Counted from the stretch's first letter, positions 25,160 to 34,608 are shown. The stretch: DNA of 64,000 nucleotides from Hoeflea sp. (GCF_014359905.1 NZ_JACIYP010000002.1:1-64000); one strand, 5' to 3'. Notes: generated by a model not told the origin, from the letters alone. Numbers and translations: made by a program.

Positions 25160-25867
25160 ATGAACCACCATGTTTCACTCACCGACATTCCCGACCTCAA
25201 TGGCCGCTATGATCTGTACGGCGGCGTGCACAAGGGCCTCCGCCGGGCCGGCTGTGATCTTCTCTGCCGGCTCGGCGCGGTCGACCACGACAAGACGGAG
25301 GAAATCGATGCGGTGATCGCGAGGCTGCGCGCCTATCTCGACCTGGCCGCCAGCCACGTGATGCACGAGGATGAGAACATCCACAAAGCCTTGCGGGAGC
25401 GCGGCGTACCCACTTCCGCCATCGACCACCAGCACGACGATCATCGCCGCGACTTCGCCGATCTCGAGGCGCTGGCGGTCCGGGTCGAGACGGCGGCCCC
25501 ACATCTGCGGAAGGCCGCATGCCGCACGCTCTACCTCGCCTTTGCCGCCTATATTGCCGACGATCTGGCGCATATGCACGAGGAAGAAACGGCGACAGCC
25601 CCTGCGCTATGGCGCGCCTTCACCGATGAAGAATTGATGGGTGTCGAGATGCGCATCGTCAGCTCGATGGCGCCGGAGGAGAACATGGCTTTCATGCGCA
25701 CCATGATCCCGGCCATGAACCCGGCTGAACGCGCTGCCCTGCTCGGCGCCATGAAGAACGGCGCTCCACCGGAAGTCTTCAACGCAGTCATCGAATTCGC
25801 CGTCCGTCCAAGTCTTTCGGACACCGCTTTCGACGATCTCGCCGAACGCCTTCAGATTGCGGCATGA
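25160..25867 (+). CDS. Hemerythrin-like domain protein
   Basis: A 235-residue mostly helical protein. The first 150 residues carry regularly spaced metal-ligand candidates: GVHKGLRRA, ASHVMHEDENIHKAL, DHQHDDHRRDFADLE and ADDLAHMHEEET. This H...HxxxE...H...HxxxD pattern fits a hemerythrin-type di-iron bundle. The last 70 residues (MAPEENMAFMRTMIPAMNPA) form a helical extension seen in some bacterial hemerythrin proteins. I chose ATG 25160 because AAGGAG precedes it. Being divergent from the PNPOx genes, it likely shares their control, perhaps in oxygen, nitric oxide or iron stress responses (inference). Confidence 0.85.
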   Translation: MNHHVSLTDIPDLNGRYDLYGGVHKGLRRAGCDLLCRLGAVDHDKTEEIDAVIARLRAYLDLAASHVMHEDENIHKALRERGVPTSAIDHQHDDHRRDFADLEALAVRVETAAPHLRKAACRTLYLAFAAYIADDLAHMHEEETATAPALWRAFTDEELMGVEMRIVSSMAPEENMAFMRTMIPAMNPAERAALLGAMKNGAPPEVFNAVIEFAVRPSLSDTAFDDLAERLQIAA

Positions 25868-26257
25868 GACCGGTCGGATCAGCCCGGCCTCAGCCGTCAC
25901 CGCGTTCGGCGCCGGCTGACGTGGCGAAATGTGCCGGCTGCTGCAATCCCTGTCTTGCCGGTCTCAACCGGCTGCGAGCCGCCGCCGAGATTGCCACGGG
26001 CGAGCGCCGTCATCCAAGGAGCCATGGCTTGGGCGCAAGGCCCTGTCACCGGCGCGGGACGCCGATCCCGACGGACGACGCCCCTGGCATCTGAACACGC
26101 AAGGTCCGCGATCGCTCAGCGGTCGCGGACCACCGCCCGCAAGCACAGAACAGACCGACCGGCTCCTCAAAAGCGGGATCCTTGCCACAGGGCTTGCGGA
26201 TGACGTTCCGTCGTGACATCGACGCGGTACAGCAGCATTCAAGGAGGCTGGCGCATC
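25868..26257. other. Intergenic stretch before the GH2 gene
   Basis: Nothing protein-like is convincing in these 390 bases. They contain one strong hairpin (26103-26131) and the ribosome site AAGGAGG for the next gene. GC content is as high as in the genes, so a decayed gene cannot be excluded. Confidence 0.4.
26103..26131. terminator. GC-rich hairpin upstream of the GH2 gene
   Basis: GGTCCGCGA (26103-26111) pairs with TCGCGGACC (26123-26131). The stem continues through a T-G wobble and three more pairs to a 3-base loop. It may terminate the hemerythrin transcript or act in the leader of the next gene. No U-run follows. Confidence 0.45.
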
Positions 26258-28684
26258 ATGGAACAGGCACCGGAAGACAATGCGCAGGTCCGCAATCTGT
26301 CGCAGGGGTGGACCGTCACCGATGGCATTCACGCCGTGGGCCTGCCTGTGCCGGGAGACGTCCATTCCGCGCTCGCCGACGCCGGAATCATATCCGATCC
26401 CTATTGGCGCGACACGGAAGTCTCGCTCGACTGGGTGCATGAGAGCGAATGGACGGCCAGCAGCCGGTTCGATTTCGAAGACACCGGAGGCGGGTACTGG
26501 ACCCTGTCGTTCGACGGCGTCGACTGTGTGGCCGACATTCGCCTGAACGGCAATTTGCTTGGACGCGTCGACAACCGTTTCCTGCGCCAGGATTTCGAGG
26601 TGAGCGAAGCTCTTGCCATGGGCGAGAATCATCTGGAAGTCCATTTCCTCTCCAATTCCGCCGAAGCCGCCGCCAGGGCCGCGGCTTCGCCCTATCCGGT
26701 TCCCTATACGAGAGACAACAACCGGATTCCGCACTACAATTTCCTGCGCAAGACCCATTGCGACGCCGGCTGGGACTGGAACATCGCGCTGTCGCCGCTG
26801 GGCCTTTGCGGGCCGGTGACGCTGAGGCGCTGCAATCTTGCGCGGCTTGATGGCGTGATGATCCGTCAGGTGCATCGCAACGGCACGGTGACGCTTGAAC
26901 TCGACCTGCATTACACCGCCTTTGCGCCGGGAGAGATCGAGATCGGGGCTGTGTGCGACGGCCAATCGGCCGATGACACCGTTCAGGTCTGGCCCGGCGA
27001 GGGCAAGGCGCGGCTGTCCCTGACCATCCAAGACCCCGAGCTGTGGTGGCCGGCGGGGCATGGTGCGCAGCCCATGTATGATCTCGAGCTCCGGCTCGGG
27101 CAGGACAGGGTCACCCGCCGCATCGGGCTCAGAACGGTCGCGCTTGTGACCGATGCGGACGACGTCGGCGCCCGGTTTGCCTTCCGCGTCAACGGGCGCG
27201 AGATCTTCATGCGCGGCGCCAACTGGATTCCCGCCGACGCGCTGCCCGCGCGGGCGACGAAGGAGGTCGTCCGCGACCGGCTGACTTCGGCGGTCGAGGC
27301 AAACATGACCATGATCCGGGTCTGGGGCGGCGGGCAGTACGAGCCGGACTGGTTCTATGACTTGTGCTCGGAACTCGGGCTGATGGTCTGGCAGGACTTC
27401 ATGTTTTCCTGCAGCCTCTACCCGGCCCATGATCACGCCTGGCTCGCAAGCGTGCGCCGCGAGGTGCGCCAGCAGATCCGGAGGCTGTCGGGCCATCCCT
27501 GCCTGGCGCTGTGGTGCGGCGACAACGAGGTGATCGGGGCGCTGACCTGGTATCCCGAGGCCCGCGCCAACCGCGACCGCTATCTCGCCGTCTACGCGCG
27601 CCTCAACGCCGCGCTCGAGGAAGCGGTGGCGGAGGAGAAGCCGGATGTCGCCTTCTGGCCGTCCTCGCCGTCGGTCGGACCGCTCGATTTCGGCGACGGC
27701 TGGCATGACGACAGCTCGGGCGACATGCACTTCTGGGACGTCTGGCATTCCTCCAAGGACTTCGAGCACTATCGCAGCGTCCGTCCGCGCTTCTGTTCCG
27801 AATTCGGCTTCCAGTCGTTTCCCTCGAACCGGATCATCGCGGGCTTCACCGACCCGGACGACCGCAACGTGTCGTCGCGCGTCATGGACGTGCACCAGCG
27901 CAACCACGGGGGCAACAGCCGCATCGTCGAAACCTTGGCGCGCTATTTCCGCTTTCCCGAGAAGTTCGAGGACATGACCTGGCTTTCCCAGATCAGCCAG
28001 GCTCTGGCGATGAAGACCGCGATCGAATTCTGGCGCTCGGCCAAGCCGCGCTGCATGGGCACGCTCTACTGGCAGCTCAACGATACCTGGCCGGTGGCGA
28101 GCTGGTCGTCGCTCGAATATGGCGGCGGCTGGAAACTGGTGCACTATATGGCCCGCAGGTTCCAGGCGCCTGTGCTGGTGACCGCGCAGCCCGAAACTGC
28201 CAGCGGCGACATCGTGCTGTGGGCGATCAATGACACCGGCGAGGATGTCTCGCTCCGCGTCGCCGCACGGCGCGTGTCGACCGCCGGCGCCGTGACCGAT
28301 TGCGGCGCATGGACCTGCCTGTGCCCGACCGACCGGGCGATCGAGGTGACCCGCCTGCCCGCCTCTCAGTTCGCCACGGACGAGTTCCTGCATTTTGACT
28401 GGCGCGACACAGAGGGAAGCCATACCGGCGAGAACGACCACCTGCTGCGCCGGCCGAAAGACTACGGTTTCACCACTCCGACGATCGGAATCGAGGAGAC
28501 CCGGGACGGGGTGGTGCTTACCAGCGACGTCCCCGCGCTCTATGTCACCTATGACCACGGCGGTTCGGATGTCTGGTCGGACAATGGCGTGACGCTGCTG
28601 CCAGGCGTCCCGAAGCTGTTCACGCGCAACCGCGCCCGGGGCGGGATCGCCGGCGACGGGCGGGTCCGGTCCTTGCGAAGCTGA
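26258..28684 (+). CDS. Beta-mannosidase-like glycoside hydrolase, family GH2
   Basis: An 808-residue cytoplasmic enzyme (no signal peptide) that should remove terminal beta-D-mannose from oligosaccharides. It has an N-terminal jelly-roll sugar-binding domain ([20 protein letters not shown], about 75-95; [18 protein letters not shown], about 163-180), an immunoglobulin-like domain and the TIM barrel ([37 protein letters not shown]). The acid/base Glu is in CGDNEV (about 421) and the nucleophile Glu in FCSEFGFQ (about 514). [16 protein letters not shown] is typical of beta-mannosidases. I chose ATG 26258 after AAGGAGG; a GTG at 26213 precedes that site. It stands alone, with no sugar transporter nearby. 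Confidence 0.88.
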   Translation: MEQAPEDNAQVRNLSQGWTVTDGIHAVGLPVPGDVHSALADAGIISDPYWRDTEVSLDWVHESEWTASSRFDFEDTGGGYWTLSFDGVDCVADIRLNGNLLGRVDNRFLRQDFEVSEALAMGENHLEVHFLSNSAEAAARAAASPYPVPYTRDNNRIPHYNFLRKTHCDAGWDWNIALSPLGLCGPVTLRRCNLARLDGVMIRQVHRNGTVTLELDLHYTAFAPGEIEIGAVCDGQSADDTVQVWPGEGKARLSLTIQDPELWWPAGHGAQPMYDLELRLGQDRVTRRIGLRTVALVTDADDVGARFAFRVNGREIFMRGANWIPADALPARATKEVVRDRLTSAVEANMTMIRVWGGGQYEPDWFYDLCSELGLMVWQDFMFSCSLYPAHDHAWLASVRREVRQQIRRLSGHPCLALWCGDNEVIGALTWYPEARANRDRYLAVYARLNAALEEAVAEEKPDVAFWPSSPSVGPLDFGDGWHDDSSGDMHFWDVWHSSKDFEHYRSVRPRFCSEFGFQSFPSNRIIAGFTDPDDRNVSSRVMDVHQRNHGGNSRIVETLARYFRFPEKFEDMTWLSQISQALAMKTAIEFWRSAKPRCMGTLYWQLNDTWPVASWSSLEYGGGWKLVHYMARRFQAPVLVTAQPETASGDIVLWAINDTGEDVSLRVAARRVSTAGAVTDCGAWTCLCPTDRAIEVTRLPASQFATDEFLHFDWRDTEGSHTGENDHLLRRPKDYGFTTPTIGIEETRDGVVLTSDVPALYVTYDHGGSDVWSDNGVTLLPGVPKLFTRNRARGGIAGDGRVRSLRS

Positions 28685-28693
28685 GTGTTCTCA

Positions 28694-28724
28694 GGGCGTC
28701 GCCGGGCACGGTCCGGCGACGCCC
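28694..28724 (+). terminator. Terminator after the GH2 gene
   Basis: A perfect 12-bp stem (GGGCGTCGCCGG paired with CCGGCGACGCCC) with a 7-base loop begins nine bases after the stop codon. Confidence 0.7.
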
Positions 28725-28791
28725 GCGCCTTCAATTGGGGATAACCATCGACATGTCGAAACGGGTCCGTCAGGTGCGACACCCGATGGCT

Positions 28792-28819
28792 TTGCCAGAC
28801 GCGTTTTTATCGATATACC
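28792..28819 (+). promoter_or_regulatory. Weak candidate promoter for gabTD
   Basis: TTGCCA and TATACC with 16 bases between them lie about 110 bases before gabT, in the most AT-rich part of the gap. The match is modest. Confidence 0.25.
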
Positions 28820-28931
28820 AGCACCGGAATATTATTCCCCGGAGGCGGGCAAGCCGCTTCAACCGGCCCGATCGGACGCCGCGGCAGGCCTTTCTGGCGA
28901 GCCGGCGCGGAAAACACGAAGAAAGTAACAC

Positions 28932-30230
28932 ATGATGGGTAAAAACGCCGCCATTCAATCCCGCAAGACCGACGCCATTGCACGCGGTGTCGGCATCATG
29001 ACGCAGATCTATGTCGATCGCGCCGAGAACTCGGAACTGTGGGACGTCGAAGGCAATCGCTACATCGATTTCGCAGCCGGGATCGCCGTGGTCAACACCG
29101 GCCACCGCCATCCGAAGGTGATCGAAGCGGTCAAGGCGCAGCTCGACCGCTTCACCCACACCTGCCACCAGGTCGTGCCCTACGAGAACTATGTCCATCT
29201 GGCCGAACGCCTGAACAAGCTTGTACCGGGCGATTTCGACAAGAAGACCGTGTTCGTGACCACCGGCGCCGAAGCCGTGGAAAACGCCGTCAAGATCGCC
29301 CGCGCCGCCACCGGGCGTCCGGCTGTGGTTGCCTTCTCAGGCGCCTTTCACGGCCGCACCTTCATGGGCATGGCGCTCACGGGCAAGGTGTTTCCCTACA
29401 AGGCGGGCTTCGGCGCGATGCCGGGCGACGTCTACCACGTGCCCTTCCCGGCGGCACTTCATGGCGTCTCCGTCGAGCAGTCGATGGCCGCCCTCGACAC
29501 CCTGTTCAAGGCCGATGTCGACCCGGCCCGCGTGGCTGCGATCATTCTCGAGCCGGTGCAGGGCGAAGGCGGCTTCTACGAGGTGCCCGCGGGCTTCTTC
29601 AAGCTGTTGCGCGAGATCTGCGACAAGCATGGCATCCTGCTGATCGCCGACGAGATCCAGACCGGGTTCGCCCGGACCGGCAAGATGTTCGCGATGGAAC
29701 ACCACGGCGTGGCGCCAGACCTGACCACCATGGCCAAGGGGCTGGCCGGCGGCTTTCCGCTCGCAGCCGTCACCGGCCGGGCGAGCGTGATGGATGCGGC
29801 CAACCCGGGCGGACTGGGAGGCACCTATGGCGGCAACCCGATCGGCATCGCCGCGGCGCACGCGGTGCTCGACGTGATCGAGGAGGAAGGGCTCTGCGAG
29901 CGCGCCATGCAACTGGGCAACCGGTTGAAACAGCGCCTGCAGGCGATCCGCGAGGACGTGCCGGAGATCGTCGACATCCGCGGTCCCGGCTTCATGAACG
30001 CCATCGAATTCAATGACGTCAAGACCGGCAAACCGAGCCCCGACTTCACCAATGCGGTGAAGGCCCGTGCGCTGGAGAAGGGCCTCATTCTCCTCACATG
30101 CGGCGTTTACGCCAATGTCATCCGTTTCCTTTCGCCCGTGACCATCCAGGATCCCGTGTTCCAGGAAGCGCTGGACCTTCTTGAAGCGTCCATTCGTGAA
30201 GTTCATTCAGAATTTGGAGCCAATGCATAA
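28932..30230 (+). CDS. gabT: 4-aminobutyrate aminotransferase GabT
   Basis: PLP-dependent class III aminotransferase moving the amino group of GABA to 2-oxoglutarate, giving succinate semialdehyde and glutamate. The 432-residue protein has the family landmarks FAAGIAVVNTGHRHPKVIEA (about 45-65), FVTTGAEAVENAVKIARAAT (about 108), AFHGRT, IADEIQTGFARTGKMFAMEH (about 240) and the PLP Lys in TTMAKGLAGGFPL (about 268). Two ATG codons stand in tandem (28932 and 28935) without a strong ribosome site, so the exact start is uncertain by one residue. The gene is coupled to gabD by a one-base overlap. Confidence 0.93.
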   Translation: MMGKNAAIQSRKTDAIARGVGIMTQIYVDRAENSELWDVEGNRYIDFAAGIAVVNTGHRHPKVIEAVKAQLDRFTHTCHQVVPYENYVHLAERLNKLVPGDFDKKTVFVTTGAEAVENAVKIARAATGRPAVVAFSGAFHGRTFMGMALTGKVFPYKAGFGAMPGDVYHVPFPAALHGVSVEQSMAALDTLFKADVDPARVAAIILEPVQGEGGFYEVPAGFFKLLREICDKHGILLIADEIQTGFARTGKMFAMEHHGVAPDLTTMAKGLAGGFPLAAVTGRASVMDAANPGGLGGTYGGNPIGIAAAHAVLDVIEEEGLCERAMQLGNRLKQRLQAIREDVPEIVDIRGPGFMNAIEFNDVKTGKPSPDFTNAVKARALEKGLILLTCGVYANVIRFLSPVTIQDPVFQEALDLLEASIREVHSEFGANA

Positions 30231-31705
30231 TGACCAAGACTCTCGCAGACATGCTGAAAAATCCCGAGCTCGTGGTGAGCGCCGCCCTGGTTGGCGGTGA
30301 ATGGGTCAGGACCGCACCCGGCGGCAAGTCCTTCGACGTCCTCAATCCGTCCACCGGCGAAGTCATCACCTCGCTTCCGGATCTGGGTGTCGAGGAAACC
30401 AAGGCGGCGATCGATGCGGCCTATCTGGCTCAAAAGGAATGGGCGAAAAAGACCGGCAAGGAGCGCAGCGCCGTGCTGCGCAAGCTCTACGATCTGATGG
30501 TCGCCAATGCCGACGACCTGGGCGCCATCCTGACCGCCGAAATGGGCAAGCCGCTGGCTGAGGCCAAGGGCGAAATCCTCTATGGCGCGAGCTTCATCGA
30601 GTGGTTCGCGGAAGAGGCCAAGCGCGTGTATGGCGATGTCATTCCCGGCCACCAGCCCGACAAGCGGATCATCGTGCTCAAGCAGCCGGTCGGCGTCGTC
30701 GCCGCGATCACGCCGTGGAACTTCCCCAACGCGATGATCGCCCGCAAGCTCGGCCCGGCGCTGGCCGTGGGCTGCGCCTTCATCTCCAAGCCCGCCGGCG
30801 AGACCCCGCTGTCGGCCCTGGCGATGGCCAAGCTCGCGCTTGACGCAGGCCTGCCCAAGGGACTCTTGAGCGTCATCACCTCGCGGTCGAGCGCCGCGAT
30901 CGGTCAGGAATTCTGCTCCAACGACAAGGTGCGCAAGATCACCTTCACCGGCTCGACCGAAGTGGGCCGCATCCTGATGCGGCAGTCCGCCGACCAGATC
31001 AAGAAGACCTCGATGGAACTCGGCGGCAACGCCCCCTTCATCGTGTTTGACGATGCCGATCTCGACGCCGCGGTCGAAGGCGCGATGATCTCCAAATACC
31101 GCAACAACGGCCAGACCTGCGTGTGCGCCAACCGCATCTATGTGCAGGCCGGCGTCTATGACGCTTTCGCCGAAAAGCTCGCTGCGGCCGTGGGCAAGAT
31201 GAAGGTCGGGGACGGCTTCGGCGACGGCGTGACTACCGGTCCGCTGATCAGCGAAGACGCGGTTGAAAAGGTCGAAGACCACATCGCCGACGCCAAGAAC
31301 AAAGGCGCCAAGGTGCTGACCGGCGGCAAGCGCCACGAGCTTGGCGGCACTTTCTTCGAACCCACCATCCTTACCGGCGTGACCCGCGAGATGAAGGTCG
31401 CCGGCGAAGAGACCTTCGGGCCGGTGGCGCCGCTGTTCAAGTTCGACACCGTCGAGGATGTCATCGAACAGGCCAATGACACGATCTTCGGCCTGGCGTC
31501 CTATTTCTACGCCAACGACCTTTCCAAGGTCTGGCGCGTGGCCGAGGCGCTCGAATACGGCATGGTCGGCGTCAACACCGGCCTGATCTCGACCGAGGTG
31601 GCACCGTTCGGCGGCGTCAAGCAGTCGGGCCAGGGCCGTGAAGGCTCGAAATACGGCTGCGACGACTATCTCGAGATGAAGTATGTCTGCCTGGGCGGCA
31701 TCTGA
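30230..31705 (+). CDS. gabD: Succinate-semialdehyde dehydrogenase GabD
   Basis: NAD(P)-dependent aldehyde dehydrogenase oxidising succinate semialdehyde to succinate, the step after GabT. The 491-residue protein carries ITPWNFPNAMIARKLGPALA (about 163), FTGSTEVGRILM (about 242), the general-base Glu in MELGGNAPFIVFDDAD (about 263) and the catalytic Cys in NNGQTCVCANR (about 297). The length and the ending (EGSKYGCDDYLEMKYVCLGG) fit GabD. ATG overlaps the last base of the gabT stop (TAATG). It could also serve the arginine transaminase route elsewhere in this window, which ends in GABA. Confidence 0.93.
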   Translation: MTKTLADMLKNPELVVSAALVGGEWVRTAPGGKSFDVLNPSTGEVITSLPDLGVEETKAAIDAAYLAQKEWAKKTGKERSAVLRKLYDLMVANADDLGAILTAEMGKPLAEAKGEILYGASFIEWFAEEAKRVYGDVIPGHQPDKRIIVLKQPVGVVAAITPWNFPNAMIARKLGPALAVGCAFISKPAGETPLSALAMAKLALDAGLPKGLLSVITSRSSAAIGQEFCSNDKVRKITFTGSTEVGRILMRQSADQIKKTSMELGGNAPFIVFDDADLDAAVEGAMISKYRNNGQTCVCANRIYVQAGVYDAFAEKLAAAVGKMKVGDGFGDGVTTGPLISEDAVEKVEDHIADAKNKGAKVLTGGKRHELGGTFFEPTILTGVTREMKVAGEETFGPVAPLFKFDTVEDVIEQANDTIFGLASYFYANDLSKVWRVAEALEYGMVGVNTGLISTEVAPFGGVKQSGQGREGSKYGCDDYLEMKYVCLGGI

Positions 31706-31714
31706 CGCCTGACT

Positions 31715-31755
31715 GATGGCCGGGGCGCGGGCGCATTCGCCCTGCCCCGGCCATC
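31715..31755. terminator. Terminator between gabD and the convergent gene
   Basis: A perfect 12-bp stem (GATGGCCGGGGC paired with GCCCCGGCCATC) encloses a 17-base loop that itself contains a small GGCG/CGCC hairpin. It lies between the stop codons of the convergent genes. Confidence 0.75.
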
Positions 31756-31796
31756 CGTTCCCATGTTCGGCCGGCCTCGTCAGCCGGATTTGAGAA

Positions 31797-32885
31797 TCAA
31801 TCTTCCCAATCAGCTCCTGCCGGTGGGCGATCACGGCCCATCTCGGTCTTGATGGCCTCGTCCGCTTCCTCGATGTCATCCTGGGTGGGCGCATCGGGGA
31901 CGGTGTTTCCGTTGCTGCCGGTCAGGGCCAGGCGGTAGTACATCGGAAAATGGTCGGAGCCGACGAACCGTTGGCGCTCGATTGTCACAAGCTCGAAATC
32001 GCGCGAATGGAAAATATGATCGAGCGGCCAGCGCATGAACCAGTAGCGCGCGTCAAACGAGTTGAACAGGCCGCGGCCCTGGCGCGGATCGAGCAGACCG
32101 GAAATCCTCAGGAACCGCCGCGTCGTGCGTGACCAGGCGACGTCGTTGAGATCGCCGGTAACGAGCAGCGGCAATGTCTCGCGCTGCGCCTCTTCCGCCA
32201 CCAGCAGGATCTCGGCGTCCCGACCGAGTGTATCGCGGTTGGGGAGCGGCGGCTCCGGGTGCAGCGCTATGACCCGAACATCGCGGCCACCCGGCAGTGT
32301 GACCACACAGGATATCGAGGGCACTTCCTCGTTCAGCAAGAACCGCACCTCGGCGTCGCGCAGCGCATACCGGCTGGCCAGAATCATGCCGTAGCTGTCT
32401 TCCTGGGGTTGCACCACCGTTTGTTCAAACTCCGACAGGCAAGGCCGCAGAGCCTCGTTCCACCCTTGATCGGTTTCCATGAAGACGGCGATATCGGGCT
32501 TGCAGTCACGGACCAGATCAACGACGCGTTGATAATCGTGGTTGCCCTGTTTGACGTTGCAGGCCAGCACAGAGATCGTCGCCGCCGACCCGAGATCGCC
32601 CTTGAAACCCACGGTCTGATGGCGCCAGAACGGTGTGAAGCGCAGCACATGGACAAGCTGGATGCCGACCGCGACGACCGCCATGCCAATGGCGACCAGG
32701 GTTGCGCCCCTGAGGTCGCCAAAGATCAGCGCTGCGGCGATGACCAGGGTGGCAATCCCGATGACTTGCAGGCGGCCGAAATCGAAGGATCGCACCATGC
32801 CGTGCGCAAAGGGCAAGAGCGGCACAAGGGTGGCGAGCAGACAGATTGCCGCCAAGACTACGAGAATTGCTGAAAACAAGGTCAC
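31797..32885 (-). CDS. Membrane-anchored endonuclease/exonuclease/phosphatase-family protein
   Basis: A 362-residue protein. Three hydrophobic segments (about 3-25, 38-57, 62-82) anchor it, and a soluble EEP-fold domain follows from about 105. Catalytic landmarks are ISVLACNVKQGNHDY, FMETDQGW (metal-binding Glu), ALHPEPP (His), VTGDLNDVAWS (Asp/Asn) and the closing GSDHFPMYYRL (Asp-His). This membrane-plus-EEP design is common in Alphaproteobacteria and usually unassigned. The start is uncertain: GTG 32885 opens the frame, but GAGGAG lies five bases before TTG 32879, which may be the real start. Substrate (nucleic acid, phosphoester or phospholipid) unknown. Confidence 0.85.
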   Translation of the reverse strand: MTLFSAILVVLAAICLLATLVPLLPFAHGMVRSFDFGRLQVIGIATLVIAAALIFGDLRGATLVAIGMAVVAVGIQLVHVLRFTPFWRHQTVGFKGDLGSAATISVLACNVKQGNHDYQRVVDLVRDCKPDIAVFMETDQGWNEALRPCLSEFEQTVVQPQEDSYGMILASRYALRDAEVRFLLNEEVPSISCVVTLPGGRDVRVIALHPEPPLPNRDTLGRDAEILLVAEEAQRETLPLLVTGDLNDVAWSRTTRRFLRISGLLDPRQGRGLFNSFDARYWFMRWPLDHIFHSRDFELVTIERQRFVGSDHFPMYYRLALTGSNGNTVPDAPTQDDIEEADEAIKTEMGRDRPPAGADWED

Positions 32886-32929
32886 TCCTCGGACGGTTGG
32901 CGGCCTTCACCCAACCACCGGATAAAAGT

Positions 32930-33169
32930 CTATCGGTCGCTGCGCCTGGTCCCAATCCGGATATCAGAGCTGGCTCTGTCCCAAACCGGCGCTGCACGTC
33001 CCAATGAAGCGCGCAACGGCGTGGTCTTGCAAGCCTTGAGAGGAACCAAATCGCGGTTTGCGGCCGTGATCGCGTCGTCGCGGCGTTGAAATGGCCCGGT
33101 GTAGCGGCTGCCGAACTTGTAGAACCAGCCGCCGCGCCAGGTTTCAATCTCAAACAATTGCTCGTTCAT
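32930..33169 (-). CDS. Small conserved hypothetical protein
   Basis: A 79-residue protein. Its first half (ETWRGGWFYKFGSRYTGPFQRRDDAITAA) has the aromatic, two-strand-plus-helix look of DUF2188-type mini-proteins that decorate rhizobial genomes. The second half is Arg-rich and has no recognisable pattern, so the stop may lie beyond the ancestral end. It is divergent from the YcgG-family gene. Existence is plausible, function unknown. Confidence 0.5.
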   Translation of the reverse strand: MNEQLFEIETWRGGWFYKFGSRYTGPFQRRDDAITAANRDLVPLKACKTTPLRASLGRAAPVWDRASSDIRIGTRRSDR

Positions 33170-33314
33170 GGCACCATCTCCCGGGTCTCCATGACAACGC
33201 GGAATCTCACCGCCGGTTCCGCCCTCATCCCTGCATATCTTTCCGGAACTTCCGGCTTCTTTGCTCGTTTAGCTCGGCAATCCCGCCTTTCGGGGCTTTG
33301 GAAAGTGATCATTT

Positions 33315-34007
33315 ATGACCGATATAACCACCTCGTTTCAGCACTTCATCGAAAGTGCCGAGTTTCCCTGCGTCGGCGCCAAATCGGCGCTTGCCCGTGA
33401 TGCGCTCACCGTGTTTCCGGTGGGCGACATCGACAGCCCGGCTTCTGACGTCGACATTCATCGCGCAATTCACGACTTCAGCGAGAGCCTTGACCATGAC
33501 AGCCCCATCGTCCGGTCTTTCGTGGTCATCTTCGACGGTCCGGAGGAGCTGGATGAAAAAACCTTCGAAAAGGCGCTGTGGAGCAGGTTGCAGTCGCTGC
33601 ACAATCTGGACGTCGTCAGCGGCCAGGCATGGAGCGAGACCGTGAATGCGGATCCGGAATCGCCGCATTTTTCGCTCAGCATCGGCGGTGAGCCTTTTTT
33701 CGTCATCGGGCTTCATCCCAATGCATCGCGCCCCGCCCGCCGCTTTGAGAAGCCGGTGATGGTGTTCAACTCGCATCTGCAATTTGAAAAACTCAGAGCG
33801 GACGGACGGTTTGACAAGATGAAGGAGATCATCCGCAAGCGCGACATGGCCTTGGCCGGTGACATCAACCCCATGCTCAACGACCATGGCGCCGCCTCGG
33901 AAGCCCGCCAGTACAGTGGCCGCGCCGTCGACGACCAATGGAAATGTCCGTTTGCGCATAAGGAAGTGGAGAACGCGGATGCTGCCCAGCACAAGGGTGG
34001 TGCGTGA
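33315..34007 (+). CDS. YqcI/YcgG-family protein (putative haem-dependent N-oxygenase)
   Basis: A 230-residue protein with the marks of the YqcI/YcgG family: FPCVGAKSAL near the start, PFFVIGLHPNASRPARRF (about 130-150, whose conserved His is a likely haem ligand), FNSHLQFEKLR and the C-terminal LNDHGAASEARQYSGR followed by WKCPF. From memory, characterised relatives include haem-dependent enzymes that hydroxylate guanidine nitrogens, such as GntA of guanitoxin biosynthesis. ATG 33315 has no strong ribosome site. A DUF1989 gene begins two bases after its stop codon, so the two form a unit. Substrate unknown. Confidence 0.8.
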   Translation: MTDITTSFQHFIESAEFPCVGAKSALARDALTVFPVGDIDSPASDVDIHRAIHDFSESLDHDSPIVRSFVVIFDGPEELDEKTFEKALWSRLQSLHNLDVVSGQAWSETVNADPESPHFSLSIGGEPFFVIGLHPNASRPARRFEKPVMVFNSHLQFEKLRADGRFDKMKEIIRKRDMALAGDINPMLNDHGAASEARQYSGRAVDDQWKCPFAHKEVENADAAQHKGGA

Positions 34008-34008
34008 G

Positions 34009-34599
34009 ATGACACATCGGATACCACCCCGCAGCGGAACAGCCTTCGACCTCAAAAAGGGGCAGCTGCTGACGGTGGTTGATCCGGAGGGCCAGCAGGT
34101 CTCGGACCTGGTGGCCTTCAGCGCCAAAGACAAGCGCGAATATCTCTCCTCCGGGCGATCGATCGATTATGCCGGCAGGATCTTCCTGACCACCGGCGAT
34201 ACACTCTATTCGAACCGGTCGGCACCCATGCTGTCGATCGTCGAAGACGAGGTCGGGCGGCACGACTTCAGCCTGACGCCGTGCTCGCGCGACACTTTCC
34301 GCATCATCTATGGCGACGCACATCCGCATCACGGATGCCAGGGCAATCTGGAAAATGCACTGGCGCCCTATGGCATCGAATCGGATGCCATCCCTATCGC
34401 GTTCAATGTGTTCATGCATGTATCTGTGGACAGCGACAGCGGCGAGATCAAGGTGCTGCCGCCCTTGAGCAAGCCGGGGCAGAAAACCGTGTTCCGCGCC
34501 GAAATGGACCTGATTGTCGCCATGACCGCCTGCTCCGCCGGCCAGTCCAACAATTTCCGCTACAAGCCGATCGACTACCGTGTCGAGGACGCGGCTTGA
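34009..34599 (+). CDS. DUF1989 / urea-carboxylase-associated family protein
   Basis: A 196-residue protein with the DUF1989 pattern: LLTVVDPEGQQVSDLVAFSA, FLTTGDTLYSNRSAPMLSIV, SLTPCSRDTFRIIYGD, HPHHGCQGNLENALAPYGI and IPIAFNVFMHVSVDSDSGEI. The Cys and His of HHGCQGN look like metal or catalytic residues. Related paired proteins next to urea carboxylase are subunits of carboxyguanidine deiminase. ATG 34009 is two bases past the YcgG-family stop. The single copy here, without a second subunit or urea carboxylase, suggests a different nitrogenous substrate, probably supplied by the upstream enzyme (inference). Confidence 0.82.
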   Translation: MTHRIPPRSGTAFDLKKGQLLTVVDPEGQQVSDLVAFSAKDKREYLSSGRSIDYAGRIFLTTGDTLYSNRSAPMLSIVEDEVGRHDFSLTPCSRDTFRIIYGDAHPHHGCQGNLENALAPYGIESDAIPIAFNVFMHVSVDSDSGEIKVLPPLSKPGQKTVFRAEMDLIVAMTACSAGQSNNFRYKPIDYRVEDAA

Positions 34600-34608
34600 C
34601 CGGCCGAT

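Noticed and set aside
25964-28558. A minus-strand open frame of 864 codons opposite the GH2 gene
   Set aside because: No ribosome site and no recognisable domain; antisense shadow of a strongly supported GH2 enzyme.
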